From: Aequorivita sp. HC6-5
GTDB taxonomy: Bacteria > Bacteroidota > Bacteroidia > Flavobacteriales > Flavobacteriaceae
Assembly (NCBI GenBank): GCA_905182755.1
Contig: CAJJCS010000005.1
Span: 284,640-348,639, forward strand
Reading direction: 5' to 3'
DNA length: 64,000 nucleotides
The position numbers and the translations under genes were made by a program. The notes beneath the pieces are model-generated. The model did not search any database. It saw only the letters and a list, made by a program, of their open reading frames with translations, and had not been told where the DNA came from. Of this stretch, positions 7,887 to 18,451 are shown piece after piece (position 1 is the first letter of the stretch; each line of letters begins with the position of its first letter).

Positions 7887-9560
7887 ATGAAATATTTACT
7901 TCTAGGGATTGCTATTTTGTATACCACCCTTTCATTTTCTCAATCTCCAGACGAGGGCTATTTTTTTGGTGGCTTTGAATCAAACTCACAATGGCTCTTA
8001 TACGATAAAGGACTTAATTTTGAGCAACCAGATGATGCCTATAGAGCAAATAATTATTTTCAACTCTCCTATGCCTTTAAAAATTTTACTGCTGGTGTTC
8101 AGTATGAATCATACTTGCCAGATACACTGCTAGGATATTCTACAGCTTTTTCAAACGGCAACGGTGTAGCAACCTATTATTTTAATTATAAAAATGAAAA
8201 GGTAGATGTTACCGGCGGTTATTTTTATGATCAGTTTGGAAGCGGTCTTGTATTTCGCGCTTGGGAAGAAAGACAATTAGGAATTAATAATGCCATCAGA
8301 GGTGTCCGGGTTAAGTACAACCCCACAGATTATCTTGATTTTACAGCACTTTATGGTCAGCAAAGAATAGGTTTCGAGCTCTCTGAAGGAACCCTTCAAG
8401 GTCTTGATGCAAACATTGATATAAGCCAAGGATTATCCATTGAGAGTATTGATATAAAAATGGGAGCGAGTTATGTAGCCAGATACCAAGATGTTGGTGC
8501 CCAGCTAGAATTGCCAAGCAATGTAAATGTTGTGGGCGGAAGACTAGATGTGGTAAAAGGTAATTTTTACGGAGGCTTAGAAGTAGCCTCAAAATCAAAA
8601 GACGCTTTGTTTTTTGAAGGCCAATTAGTTTCACCAAAATTGTATGACGGTACAGCACTTCAATTAAATGTAGGGTATGGCCAAAAAGGTTTAGGTATAA
8701 ATGGAACTTTTAGAAGATTAGAAAATTTTAACTTCTTTGCAGACAGGCAGGCGGCTGGAAATCAATTTAACGACCAAGTGGTAAACTACCTTCCAGGACT
8801 TACCAAGCAACAAGATTACTTACTTACCAATATTTATGTTTACAACCCACAACCTGCCCTTGTAATAGAAAACGCAGAACAGCGCGCTGGAGAACTAGGA
8901 GGACAAATAGATCTGTACTATTCTATCAAAAAAGGATCACCTCTGGGAGGAAAGTACGGCACTAAAATAGCTGCGAACTTTGCTTACTTTGGAGGTCTTG
9001 ACGCAGAGTACAACGTAGAAAATAGATTTTACAAGGCAAAATTTCTAGGTTCTGGAGCCAGGTATTTTAGAGATTTTAACATGGAGGTAAAGAAAAAATG
9101 GTCTAAAACCTTTAGCACTGTATTTACATACCAAAATGTCTTTATTGACAAATCTATTGCCTTAGGGGGTTTTATAGGTACTCAAGGAGAAATTAGGTCT
9201 AACGTAGGAGTTGTAGAAGGAACCTATAAACTAGATGCCGGAAAATCTATAAGAGCCGTAGGGCAGCACCTTTGGACAAAACAAGATCAGAAAAACTGGA
9301 TGGCATTTGTGCTTGAATATAATTTCAATTCAAACTGGGCAGTATACGCCTATGACAACTGGAACTACAGAGCACTGGGCTATGATGGAGCAGATTCACA
9401 AACACACTATTACAGCCTTGGAGGAAGTTACACCAAAGGAACTTCTCGTGTTTCCATGAATTACGGAAGACAACGTGGAGGTCTTATTTGCGTGGGTGGT
9501 GTTTGCAGGTTTGTACCAGAGAGTAATGGTGTTAGCGCAACTGTTAACATAGCATTTTAA
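7887..9560 (+). CDS. DUF6029 family outer-membrane protein
   Basis: A 557-residue protein with a signal peptide ending at TLSFSQ. The rest is an alternation of short amphipathic strands and Gly/Asn/Asp turns rich in Tyr and Phe, ending in SATVNIAF, a terminal aromatic residue as in outer-membrane beta-barrels. The family (DUF6029) is confined to Bacteroidota and has no assigned function. The gene follows the thioredoxin gene and is closed by a strong terminator at 9578-9614. Confidence 0.75.
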   Translation: MKYLLLGIAILYTTLSFSQSPDEGYFFGGFESNSQWLLYDKGLNFEQPDDAYRANNYFQLSYAFKNFTAGVQYESYLPDTLLGYSTAFSNGNGVATYYFNYKNEKVDVTGGYFYDQFGSGLVFRAWEERQLGINNAIRGVRVKYNPTDYLDFTALYGQQRIGFELSEGTLQGLDANIDISQGLSIESIDIKMGASYVARYQDVGAQLELPSNVNVVGGRLDVVKGNFYGGLEVASKSKDALFFEGQLVSPKLYDGTALQLNVGYGQKGLGINGTFRRLENFNFFADRQAAGNQFNDQVVNYLPGLTKQQDYLLTNIYVYNPQPALVIENAEQRAGELGGQIDLYYSIKKGSPLGGKYGTKIAANFAYFGGLDAEYNVENRFYKAKFLGSGARYFRDFNMEVKKKWSKTFSTVFTYQNVFIDKSIALGGFIGTQGEIRSNVGVVEGTYKLDAGKSIRAVGQHLWTKQDQKNWMAFVLEYNFNSNWAVYAYDNWNYRALGYDGADSQTHYYSLGGSYTKGTSRVSMNYGRQRGGLICVGGVCRFVPESNGVSATVNIAF

Positions 9561-9577
9561 AAAAAATACTACAGCAT

Positions 9578-9614
9578 AAAAAAAGACCAATGAAAAATCA
9601 TTGGTCTTTTTTTT
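9578..9614 (+). terminator. Terminator behind the DUF6029 gene (bidirectional)
   Basis: AAAAAAAGACCAATGA and TCATTGGTCTTTTTTTT form a long perfect stem with a 4-nt loop. It can serve both the plus-strand DUF6029 gene and the convergent T9SS gene that ends at 9632. Confidence 0.9.
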
Positions 9615-9631
9615 ATGTTAAAGTGTGTGTG

Positions 9632-10350
9632 TTACTTCTTGATTATTTTGATTGTCTTTGAAGCATTTTGATCATTCACTACTCTTACAAAATACATTCC
9701 AGCGGGTAAATCTCCAACCGGCATTCTGTTTGTTTCTGTGGTGATTCTCTTCTTCTTAACGCTTCTTCCTCTTTTATTGTAAATGGTAAGAGTATAACTA
9801 TCAGGAGATCTTGTCTCTAAATAATCACCAACTAAGGTAGCTGAGATGTTAAAATCTAAAAACGCATTATCAGTTAGCCCAAGAGTAGTATAAAATAGGT
9901 GATAAAAAAATCATTACCAAGCTCAGTAGTTCCTGCTTGATCTGTTTGGTAAAATCTAAAAACAAAATTCATGGGAGTGTCATTATCCAATGTGTTAACT
10001 AAATGATTTCCTGAAGGTGTTTGAGACCCAGCATCAATAAAAACACTACCATTGTTGGGAAATTTTTGACCAACAGCTATATCTGTATAACAAAGTCCAA
10101 AACAAATTTCAAAAGAAGAGCCATCTGCATTATCTGCACTAACAAGTTCTGCTTTCATGAAAATAGGCTCAGCGGTATCATTAGCAACAAAATAATTGTA
10201 AAACCCATCTGGATCACCAACTTGTCCTTGACCAAAACTAACTACATCACCACTATTAACTGGTAAACCGTCAACGTCTAAAAATGTAAATTGCGCACTA
10301 GCTGAAGCTGCAACCAAACACAAGACAAGAAATAAATATTTAGTTTTCAT
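9632..10350 (-). CDS. Small secreted T9SS-sorted protein (frameshifted)
   Basis: A signal peptide (MKTKYLFLVLCLVAASASAQ) starts at 10350. The mature domain of about 140 residues (FTFLDVDGLPVNSGDVVSF...) is of no recognised family. Near 9885-9895 the frame breaks and continues as TTLGLTDNAFLDFNISAT. After that comes a typical type IX secretion C-terminal sorting domain (YTLTIYNKRGRSV...MPVGDLPAGMYFVRVV...KTIKIIKK), so the protein should be exported through the Gld/Spr machinery. The total length is 2 mod 3, consistent with one lost base. It is divergent from the Omp28-type gene at 10487. Confidence 0.75.
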
Positions 10351-10486
10351 AATTTTTTTTAGTAAATATATGAAACCTACCGATGAAAATAAAGAAGAAA
10401 AACTCATATTCTTATCATAGTATGTAAACTTTAACATTTTATGTTATAAAAAATATGTCATTGTAGTTATTTTTATTAAAAAAATT

Positions 10487-12185
10487 ATGAATATGAAAAT
10501 TACATTTAGTTTTTTAATTTCCTTTTTAGGTTTGTCTGTATTTGCTCAAACAATCGTAAGTACTACTGAAGAAAACAGAAAAGTTATTTTAGAAGAATTT
10601 ACCGGAGTAAATTGCACATTCTGCCCTCAAGGACATGCTATTGCTCAAAATTTACAAGACAACAACCAAGGTGATGTATTTTTAATAAATATACACTCTG
10701 GTGGATATGCGGTCCCAAACGGAAACCAACCAGACTTTAGAACACAGTGGGGAGAAGCTATCGATAATCAAAGCGGACTGGCTGGATACCCTGCAGGAAC
10801 TATTAATCGCCAAAATTTTCCAGGACAAGAACAAGGTAATGCTGGAACAACAGCTCTAGGAAGAGGCCAATGGGCAGGTGCAAGCAATACCGTACTTGGT
10901 CAAGCATCCTACGCAAATACTGCAGTAACTGCAGTTGTAGATGTTCAAACAAGAATAATGACTATAGATGTTGAGGCATACTACACAGACAACAGCCCAC
11001 TTGCAGTCAATAAATTAAATGTTGCCGTTTTACAAAACAATACATTAGGAGCTCAAGTTGGTGGTAATATGGGTAAACAACTATGTACACCAACATAGAT
11101 TAATTGATTTGTTAACAGGGCAATGGGGTATAGATATTTCAAACACCACTGCTGGTTCATTTTACAGCAATGAGTTTACTTATGCGCTCCCAGATGACAT
11201 AAACGGCATTCCTGTTAAAATTCAAGATTTAGAAGTAGTAGTTTTCATAGCCGAAACAACTCAATACGTTGTTAGCGGTAATGGAGCATTACCCTCTTAC
11301 ACCGGAATTTCTTCAAATGATATTAATCTGAAATCTGTATCACAGATCAATCCTACTTGTTTAGGGTCTGTCTCTCCAACTATTAGTATCGAAAATCTAG
11401 GAGCAAATGAGGCTACAACTCTTGATATAACCTACAGTGTGAATGATGGCCCTTCTCAAGTTTATAGCTGGACTGGAAATCTCTCTACCTTCCAGGAAGA
11501 AGAAGTTGCATTACCTGCAATAGCATTCACCCAACAAGCCACTAACACCCTTAATATTTCAGTTGCAAGTGATGATGTAAACGAAAACAACACTGGCGCT
11601 ACATCATTTGATGCTGTATTAGAAACCATAGGTACTATCCTTCTTAGTTTTGATACAGACACCTTTGCACATCAAAACTCCTGGGATTTTAGAGATTCAT
11701 CAGGAAACATTATTGAGTCAGAGAGTTATAACTCCTCAGATGACAACCAACTATTTACATACAGATTTAATTTTGATGCAGACTGTCTAGAATTTAACAT
11801 GTATGACACTTCTGGTAATGGTATATTAGGAAGCGGCGATGGAGTATCACTTGAAGATGGAAATGGTGTTGTTATATATGCTTTAAACGGTGATATTGGT
11901 TCTGGATTCTCCATACAATTTAACTCTGACGGAGTACTTGGCCTTGGAGACAATGATTTTACGTCCATTGAAGTGTTTCCTAACCCAGCAAGTTCGGTGT
12001 TACATATTTCAAACGTTGAAAATACAACTATCGAAATTTATACTATTCTAGGTCAGGTAATGTTTACCAAAGAAAATGGTTTCGATCAAGAAACAATTGA
12101 TGTTTCTAGCTATAAATCTGGAACTTATTTTATTAAAATTTCTAAGGGAGCATTCACAACAACCAAGAAATTTACTGTTTTATAA
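10487..12185 (+). CDS. Omp28-type protein with T9SS sorting domain, copy 1 (frameshifted)
   Basis: About 565 residues when repaired. A signal peptide ends at SVFAQ. A thioredoxin-like segment VILEEFTGVNCTFCPQGH keeps a CxxC pair (CTFC). Two beta-sandwich regions and a C-terminal T9SS sorting domain follow (EVFPNPASSVLHISN...GTYFIKIS). One extra A in GGTAAACAAC near 11075 shifts the frame. Removing it restores N-N-Y-V-H, which aligns with NNYNHM in the intact copy at 12320. The two genes are a tandem duplication with very similar protein sequence over their whole length. Confidence 0.88.
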
Positions 12186-12202
12186 AAAAATTACACTTTT
12201 CA

Positions 12203-12235
12203 CTAAAAGCTCTATCAACACGTTAGGGCTTTCTT
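12203..12235 (+). terminator. Weak terminator between the tandem Omp28-type genes
   Basis: AAAGCTCTATCAAC and GTTAGGGCTTT form an imperfect hairpin that ends in a T-rich stretch. It is recognisably a degenerate version of the perfect hairpin (14051-14086) behind the second copy, so the duplication probably included the terminator. Confidence 0.45.
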
Positions 12236-12319
12236 TATTCAAAAAGAAAAACTTTAAGAATCATTAAAAACTATTTATAAAAAATAATACCTAGCTTAGC
12301 AAAAATAAAAATAACAATT

Positions 12320-14032
12320 ATGAAAAATAAAATTACACTAAGTGTACTGCTTTCCTTTTTTGGATGCTGCGCTTTTGCTCAAACAATTGTAACCACAACT
12401 CCTGAAAACAGAAAAGTTATTCTTGAGGAGTTTACAGGTGTTAATTGTACATTTTGTCCAGATGGACATGCCATTGCACAAAGTTTGCAAGACAACAATC
12501 CCGATAATATTTTTTTAGTGAACATCCATTCTGGAGGTTATGCTACACCAAACGGAAACCAACCAGATTTCAGAACACAATGGGGAGAAGCCATTGATGA
12601 TCAAAGTGGATTGGCTGGATATCCAGCAGGTACTATAAACCGTCAAAATTTTCCTGGACAAGAACAAGGTAATGCAGGAACAACAGCTCTTGGTAGAGGT
12701 GCTTGGGCAAGTGCAGCTAGCACAGTTCTTGACCAAGGTTCTTACGTAAATGTGGGGGTTCAAGCTGTGTTAAATGTTCAGACAAACACTATGGTTATTG
12801 ACGTTGAAGCATATTACACCGGCAATAGTCCAGAGGCTACTAACAAATTTAATGTAGCCATATTACAAAACAACACACTCGGAGCACAAGTAGGTGGTAA
12901 CATGGGTAATAATTACAACCACATGCATCGTCTAATTGATATGGTAACAGGACAATGGGGTGTTGATATAACAAACACAACAGCTGGATCTTTATACAGC
13001 AACCAATTTACCTACTCAATCCCAACAGATAATAATGGTATTGCTATAGAAATAGGAGAGTTAGAAGTAGTTGTATTTGTTACAGAAACAACACAATTAA
13101 TACCTAGTGGTAGTGGAACCTATCCAACAATAACAGGACTTGACAATGCAAATGATGTAAATTTAAGATCTATTGCCGATGTTGAAGCTACCTGTGCGTC
13201 TTCTGTCTCACCATCAATTAACATTCAAAACCTAGGTCAAAACGAAATCACTAGTGTTGATATCACCTATGATGTAAACGGTGGTGCGCCTCAAACATAT
13301 ACTTGGAGTGGATCTTTAACATCGCTACAAAGCACAGATATTGAGTTACCAGAAATTGATTTTACACCACAAGCTACAAATACAATTAATGCATCAGTGG
13401 CTAATGATGACCTTAACGACAATAACCAAACCTCAACTAGTTTTGACGGTGCAACTCAAACCGCAGGAACAATAGATTTAAATATTACAACAGATAACTA
13501 TCCAGAAGAATTTTCTTGGGAGTTTAGAGACTCTGCAGGTACAGTGCTTGAATCTGAGAGTTACAACTCAAACTCAGGTGATGGAACAACCTTTGAGTAT
13601 AGATTTAACTTCGATGATGACTGTATTACCTTCTCTGCGTTTGACTCTTACGGAGACGGTATTTGCTGTGCATATGGAGAAGGAGGTATCGAACTTAAAG
13701 ATGCTAACGGTGTAGTTGTGTATCCATTTAATGGAGATTACGGTTCTGGATTCTCTGTGCAGTTTGATTCAGATGGAGTACTTGGCCTTGGAGATAATAG
13801 CCTTGCAACAGTAAACCTTTATCCTAACCCAGCAAGTTCGGTGTTACATATTTCTAACGTTGAAAATGCAACTGTTGAAATCTATAATATTTTAGGACAA
13901 GTAATGGCAATCAAGACAAACATCAGCAGCCAAGAAACAATTGATGTTTCTGGATATGCAGCCGGTGCTTACATGGCTAAAATATCTAATGCGGGTGTAA
14001 CAACTACAAAGAAATTTGTAGTGATAAAGTAA
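12320..14032 (+). CDS. Omp28-type protein with T9SS sorting domain, copy 2
   Basis: An intact 570-residue paralogue of the preceding gene. A signal peptide ends at AFAQ. The segment VILEEFTGVNCTFCPDGH contains the CTFC pair. A Cys-containing metal-binding-like loop (FDSYGDGICCAYGEGG) follows in the second half, then the sorting domain LYPNPASSVLHISN...AAGAYMAKIS...KKFVVIK. T9SS should place it on the cell surface or release it. The DSYGDGICC loop is a motif often seen in secreted Bacteroidota proteins. The biological role is unknown. Confidence 0.9.
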   Translation: MKNKITLSVLLSFFGCCAFAQTIVTTTPENRKVILEEFTGVNCTFCPDGHAIAQSLQDNNPDNIFLVNIHSGGYATPNGNQPDFRTQWGEAIDDQSGLAGYPAGTINRQNFPGQEQGNAGTTALGRGAWASAASTVLDQGSYVNVGVQAVLNVQTNTMVIDVEAYYTGNSPEATNKFNVAILQNNTLGAQVGGNMGNNYNHMHRLIDMVTGQWGVDITNTTAGSLYSNQFTYSIPTDNNGIAIEIGELEVVVFVTETTQLIPSGSGTYPTITGLDNANDVNLRSIADVEATCASSVSPSINIQNLGQNEITSVDITYDVNGGAPQTYTWSGSLTSLQSTDIELPEIDFTPQATNTINASVANDDLNDNNQTSTSFDGATQTAGTIDLNITTDNYPEEFSWEFRDSAGTVLESESYNSNSGDGTTFEYRFNFDDDCITFSAFDSYGDGICCAYGEGGIELKDANGVVVYPFNGDYGSGFSVQFDSDGVLGLGDNSLATVNLYPNPASSVLHISNVENATVEIYNILGQVMAIKTNISSQETIDVSGYAAGAYMAKISNAGVTTTKKFVVIK

Positions 14033-14050
14033 TCACACCCCATCAAATAC

Positions 14051-14086
14051 AAAAAAGCCCTAACAAATTGTTAGGGCTTTTTTTTT
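14051..14086 (+). terminator. Terminator behind copy 2 (bidirectional)
   Basis: AAAAAAGCCCTAACAA and TTGTTAGGGCTTTTTTTTT form a perfect stem. It lies between the plus-strand Omp28-type gene and the convergent rsmG. Confidence 0.9.
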
Positions 14087-14104
14087 ACATATCTTTTTTT
14101 AATT

Positions 14105-14737
14105 CTATTTGCCTTTAAATTTTAAAGGAAGATGAACCACACTTTTTGTCTCAAAAAATGCTTCTTTATAAAAGGAAGATATTGGATGTATTGTAGCCTT
14201 TGGAAATAGTGATAACTCTTGAGTTAAATCTCCACCCTTGAGATAAAGAATCCCATTTTTTAAATCATGGTTTGATTTTTTAGCAACCCTGTTTTTAACC
14301 CATCTCACAAAAGTTTCCATCTCTGCTACAGCCCTACTGACAATAAAATCATATTGCCCTGTAATAGTCTCTGCGCGTGCATTGGTGACTTTTACATTTT
14401 GAAGTTCTAAACCATCACGCACCTGCTCCACTACTTTAATTTTTTTACCAATACTATCTACTAAATGGAACTGAACTTCTGGAAATAAAATAGCCAATGG
14501 AATGCCTGGAAATCCTCCTCCAGTACCTACATCCAATACAGAGCTGCCTGACAAAAAAGGCTGAACCTTGGCAATGGCCAATGAATGTAATACATGGCGC
14601 AGATATATCTCATCAATGTCCTTTCTAGAAACAACGTTAATTTTTAAATTCCAATCCTTATACAGGATTGAAAGCAACTCGAACTGGGATATTTGATGCG
14701 CTGTTAGCCCCGGAAAATAATGAAGTAGTTCTTCCAT
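14105..14737 (-). CDS. rsmG: 16S rRNA (guanine-527-N7) methyltransferase RsmG
   Basis: A 210-residue protein of normal length for RsmG/GidB. The SAM-binding motif I is VLDVGTGGGFPGIPLAILFP. The preceding NVVSRKDIDEIYLRHVLHSL is the conserved N-terminal helix signature, and DFIVSRAVAEMETFVRWV follows as in other members. It methylates G527 of 16S rRNA with S-adenosylmethionine in the cytoplasm. It is a single gene, divergent from the desaturase, and closes on a shared terminator. CAAAAATA at 14754-14761 on the opposite strand may be its -7 box. Confidence 0.95.
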   Translation of the reverse strand: MEELLHYFPGLTAHQISQFELLSILYKDWNLKINVVSRKDIDEIYLRHVLHSLAIAKVQPFLSGSSVLDVGTGGGFPGIPLAILFPEVQFHLVDSIGKKIKVVEQVRDGLELQNVKVTNARAETITGQYDFIVSRAVAEMETFVRWVKNRVAKKSNHDLKNGILYLKGGDLTQELSLFPKATIHPISSFYKEAFFETKSVVHLPLKFKGK

Positions 14738-14844
14738 TGTAAGATTTAGGAGGCAAAAATAGACTTTCTTTTATAAATTTATGATTTTCAATAGAACTTT
14801 TAGGCTATAGATGTTTATTTTTGTTTTAAATTAACCCAAATGTT

Positions 14845-15948
14845 ATGTTGACAAATAATCAATTAAAGTTCTCAAGGCTTGATTCTGGAAAATTTTTCAG
14901 GACCCTAAACAAGCGTGTAAACACCTACTTTAAGGAGAACGAAATTCAGAGAACTGGAAACTGGAAATTACATCTAAAAACTGTAATCATGTTTTCAATA
15001 TACCTTACCCCTTATTTTTTATTACTAACTCTTGATTTACCAACCTGGGGGCAAGTGTTAATGACAATAATTATGGGTGTTGGTATGGCCGGAATAGGCA
15101 TGAATGTTATGCATGATGCAAATCATGGCGCTTACTCCTCAAAGAAGTGGATTAATAAAGTATTAGGAAGTAGTATTTATATTCTGGCCGGAAATGTGTA
15201 CAACTGGCAAGTACAGCACAACGTACTGCACCACACCTACACAAACATACATGGCCATGATGAAGATCTGGAAGCTGGACGTGTACTTAGATTTTCTAAG
15301 CATTCTAAATGGCACAAACTACATAAGTTCCAGCACTATTACAGCATCTTTTTATACGGTTTACTCACTTTTAATTGGGCATTAACCACAGATTTTTTTC
15401 AGACAAAAAAATACTTAAAACGTAAATTATCATTTGGTAAATTCCCGAAACCTTCAGCGCAATGGGGTACTTTAATACTAACCAAAATAATTTATTTTTC
15501 TATTTGGCTTGTGATACCAATACTATTTTTTGATATCGCTTGGTATAAAATACTGGTAGGGTTTTTCATTATGCATTATGTAGCAGGAGTGATATTAAGT
15601 GTTGTATTTCAATTAGCGCATGTTATTGAAGGTGCAGACATGCCACTTCCAGAACCATCTGGAACCATGAAAAATACCTGGGCAATACACCAATTATTCA
15701 CAACCGTTAATTTTTCTACTAAAAACAGAATAATGAACTGGTTTACCGGCGGTCTAAACCACCAAGTAGAGCACCACATCTTTCCAAACATTAGCCACGT
15801 ACACTATACTAAAATTTCAAAAATAGTACGTGAAACGGCATTAGAGTTTAACCTGCCATACAACGAGTACAAGACAACAAGAAAAGCTATTATAGCACAT
15901 TTTAAACACCTTAAACAAATGGGGCAAGAACCTATTTTGTCTGCTTAA
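14845..15948 (+). CDS. Membrane fatty acid desaturase (acyl-CoA/linoleoyl type)
   Basis: A 367-residue integral membrane enzyme. The three histidine boxes that bind the diiron centre are all present: HDANHG (H90-H94), HNVLHH (H125-H130) and QVEHH near residue 310. Hydrophobic pairs of helices lie at about 45-90 and 205-255. The boxes match the front-end/DesA3-like desaturases of flavobacteria that introduce a double bond in acyl chains. TATTTTTG at 14816-14823 is a possible -7 element. The aminotransferase gene starts 5 bp past the stop, so the two are likely co-transcribed although their chemistry is unrelated. Confidence 0.9.
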   Translation: MLTNNQLKFSRLDSGKFFRTLNKRVNTYFKENEIQRTGNWKLHLKTVIMFSIYLTPYFLLLTLDLPTWGQVLMTIIMGVGMAGIGMNVMHDANHGAYSSKKWINKVLGSSIYILAGNVYNWQVQHNVLHHTYTNIHGHDEDLEAGRVLRFSKHSKWHKLHKFQHYYSIFLYGLLTFNWALTTDFFQTKKYLKRKLSFGKFPKPSAQWGTLILTKIIYFSIWLVIPILFFDIAWYKILVGFFIMHYVAGVILSVVFQLAHVIEGADMPLPEPSGTMKNTWAIHQLFTTVNFSTKNRIMNWFTGGLNHQVEHHIFPNISHVHYTKISKIVRETALEFNLPYNEYKTTRKAIIAHFKHLKQMGQEPILSA

Positions 15949-15952
15949 GATT

Positions 15953-17141
15953 ATGAATAGTAAACTTTCTAACAGAATAAACAATATGGCCACCTCTGCT
16001 ACCCTAGCAATGGCAGCTAAAGCAAGAGAACTTAAGACAAGCTGGAGAAAATATTATAGGCCTAAGCCTAGGAGAGCCAGACTTTACTGTGCCAGATTTC
16101 GTGAAACAGGCAGCCATTAAAGCTGTGGAAGACAACTACCACTCTTACACTCCTGTAGATGGTTATGCAGATCTTAAACAGGCCGTCATAACAAAATTTA
16201 AAAGAGATAACAACCTCACATATACTGCTTCTCAAATAGTAGTATCTACAGGCGCAAAGCAATCACTTTATAACCTTGCACAAGTGTTATTAAACCCTGG
16301 TGATGAGGTCTTACTTCCAGCTCCTTACTGGGTAAGCTACAGTGATATTTCTAAGATAGCCGGGGGGGTTCCCGTTGAAATTAAAACCTCTATAGACAGA
16401 GATTTTAAAGTTACACCACAAGAGCTTGAAAAGGCTATTACTCCCAAAACAAAAATGATGATCTACAGCAGTCCTTGCAACCCAAGCGGCTCGGTATATA
16501 GCAAACAAGAACTAAGAGCTTTGGCAGATGTCTTGGTCAAATACCCGCAGATTATTGTAATTAGTGATGAAATTTATGAGCATATTAATTTCACACAGCA
16601 GCATGCATCTATGGCACATTTTGAAGACATGTATGACCGAACAGTGACCGTAAATGGTGTGTCTAAAGCCTTCTCTATGACAGGTTGGAGAATTGGTTAT
16701 ATTGGAGCCCCTGAGTATATAGCGAGAGCTTGTAATAAAATGCAAGGCCAGGTAACAAGTGGCGCCAATTGTATTGGTCAAAAAGCTGCTGTTACTGCTT
16801 TAGAGAATTCTCCAAGTAAAATTAAATACATGATAGACGCATTTAAAGAGCGTCGAGGCTTAATTTTAGGATTACTTGCAGATATAGACGGTTTTAAAAT
16901 TAATGAGCCACAAGGAGCCTTTTATGTCTTTCCAGATATTTCTTATTACTTCGGGAAAACCCTGCGTGGTACCACCATAAATAGTGCTACAGATTTCTCT
17001 CTGTATTTATTAGAAAACGCCAAGGTAGCGACCGTAACTGGAGAAGCCTTTGGAGATCCTAATTGTATTAGAATTTCTTATGCAGCATCTAATGATGATA
17101 TTACTGCTGCTATGAGTCAAATAAAAGAAGTGTTGACCTAA
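15953..17141 (+). CDS. PLP-dependent class I aminotransferase (aspartate aminotransferase type, frameshifted)
   Basis: About 395 residues after repair. The N-terminus (MNSKLSNRINNMATSATLAMAAKARELK) lies in one frame from 15953. The rest, IIGLSLGEPDFTVPDF onwards, is in the next frame because of one extra base in CTTAAGACAAG near 16035. Typical features are SLGEPDF, SSPCNPSGSVYS, VISDEIYEHI and the PLP-lysine motif VSKAFSMTGWRIGY. It is a cytosolic fold-type I transaminase, most like the aspartate/prephenate aminotransferase group. The substrate cannot be decided from sequence alone. Confidence 0.9.
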
Positions 17142-17162
17142 AAACTCGACTCTTCCTAAAAC

Positions 17163-17194
17163 AAAAAAAGCACTGATAAATCAGTGCTTTTTTT
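17163..17194 (+). terminator. Terminator behind the aminotransferase gene
   Basis: AAAAAAAGCACTGA and TCAGTGCTTTTTTT form a stem with a 4-nt loop, 22 bp past the stop codon. Confidence 0.9.
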
Positions 17195-17282
17195 GTTTTA
17201 AAATATGTTTACTACTGCAGTATTAAATTAAAAAATGATTAATTAATAGTAACTTTGTTTTGTAATACAAACAATGTACATC

Positions 17283-18449
17283 ATGGCAAAAATCCTACTA
17301 TTAGGCTCTGGAGAATTAGGGAAAGAATTTGTAATTGCTGCTCAACGATTGGGGCAATATGTAATTGCTGTAGATAGTTACAAAAATGCTCCTGCCATGC
17401 AAGTGGCCCATGAGTTTGAAGTCATTAACATGCTTGATGGAGATGCCCTAGATAGTATTGTTTTAAAGCACAAGCCAGACTATATTATTCCAGAGATAGA
17501 GGCAATTAGGACAGAGCGGTTGTATGGCTATGAAAAGCAAGGATACACCGTTGTACCTTCTGCCAAAGCCACAAATTACACCATGAATAGAAAAGCCATA
17601 AGAGATTTGGCTGCTAAAGATTTAGACCTTCAAACAGCAACATATACCTATGCTAGTTCTGCCCAAATGCTGAAAGATGCTGTGACACAAATTGGTATGC
17701 CATGTGTAGTAAAACCACTAATGTCTTCCAGCGGGAAAGGGCAAAGCACCATAAAAACCCAGGCAGATATAGAAAAGGCTTGGTTGTATTCTCAAGAAGG
17801 ATCTAGGGGAGATGTAGCCGAGGTAATTGTAGAAGCTTTTATAGATTTTGATTATGAAATCACCTTACTTACAGTTACCCAGAATAATGGCCATACCTTA
17901 TTTTGCCCACCCATAGGGCACAGACAAGAAAGGGGAGACTATCAAGAAAGCTGGCAACCAGCCTTAATGCAAGACCATCATTTAAAAACAGCGCAGGAGA
18001 TGGCCAAAAAAGTCACAAAGGCATTAACTGGTAATGGTCTTTGGGGTGTAGAGTTTTTTATCTCTAATAAAAACGGGGTTTATTTCTCTGAACTCTCTCC
18101 AAGGCCTCATGACACAGGAATGGTAACCCTTGCAAACACTCAAAATTTTAATGAGTTTGAACTGCATTTACGGGCTATTATTGGATTGCCTGTGCCAGAA
18201 ATAACACTAGAGAGAAATGGTGCTAGCGCGGTACTGTTAGCCTCTGAAAACTCAGAAAATCCAACTTTTGAAAACCTAGAGGTTTTGGCAAGCGCTCCAA
18301 AGACAGATTTTAGACTTTTTGGAAAACCAACCTCAAGACCCTACAGAAGAATGGGAGTTGTGGTTTGTTATGATGCTATAAATAGTGATGTGGCAGCTAT
18401 TACAAAAAAAGCAAAAGAACTGGCCTTAAAGGTAAAAGTTCTTCCTTAA
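17283..18449 (+). CDS. purT: Formate-dependent phosphoribosylglycinamide formyltransferase (PurT)
   Basis: About 388 residues from the ATG at 17283. An in-frame ATG at 17274 would add three residues, but the [15 protein letters not shown] start is the usual one. It is an ATP-grasp enzyme of purine synthesis that uses formate and ATP to formylate GAR. Diagnostic segments are [26 protein letters not shown] (ATP-binding), [19 protein letters not shown] and [22 protein letters not shown] at 17250-17257 is a perfect -7 box. The gene meets paaY tail to tail with 2 bp between the stops. Confidence 0.95.
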   Translation: MAKILLLGSGELGKEFVIAAQRLGQYVIAVDSYKNAPAMQVAHEFEVINMLDGDALDSIVLKHKPDYIIPEIEAIRTERLYGYEKQGYTVVPSAKATNYTMNRKAIRDLAAKDLDLQTATYTYASSAQMLKDAVTQIGMPCVVKPLMSSSGKGQSTIKTQADIEKAWLYSQEGSRGDVAEVIVEAFIDFDYEITLLTVTQNNGHTLFCPPIGHRQERGDYQESWQPALMQDHHLKTAQEMAKKVTKALTGNGLWGVEFFISNKNGVYFSELSPRPHDTGMVTLANTQNFNEFELHLRAIIGLPVPEITLERNGASAVLLASENSENPTFENLEVLASAPKTDFRLFGKPTSRPYRRMGVVVCYDAINSDVAAITKKAKELALKVKVLP

Positions 18450-18451
18450 GT

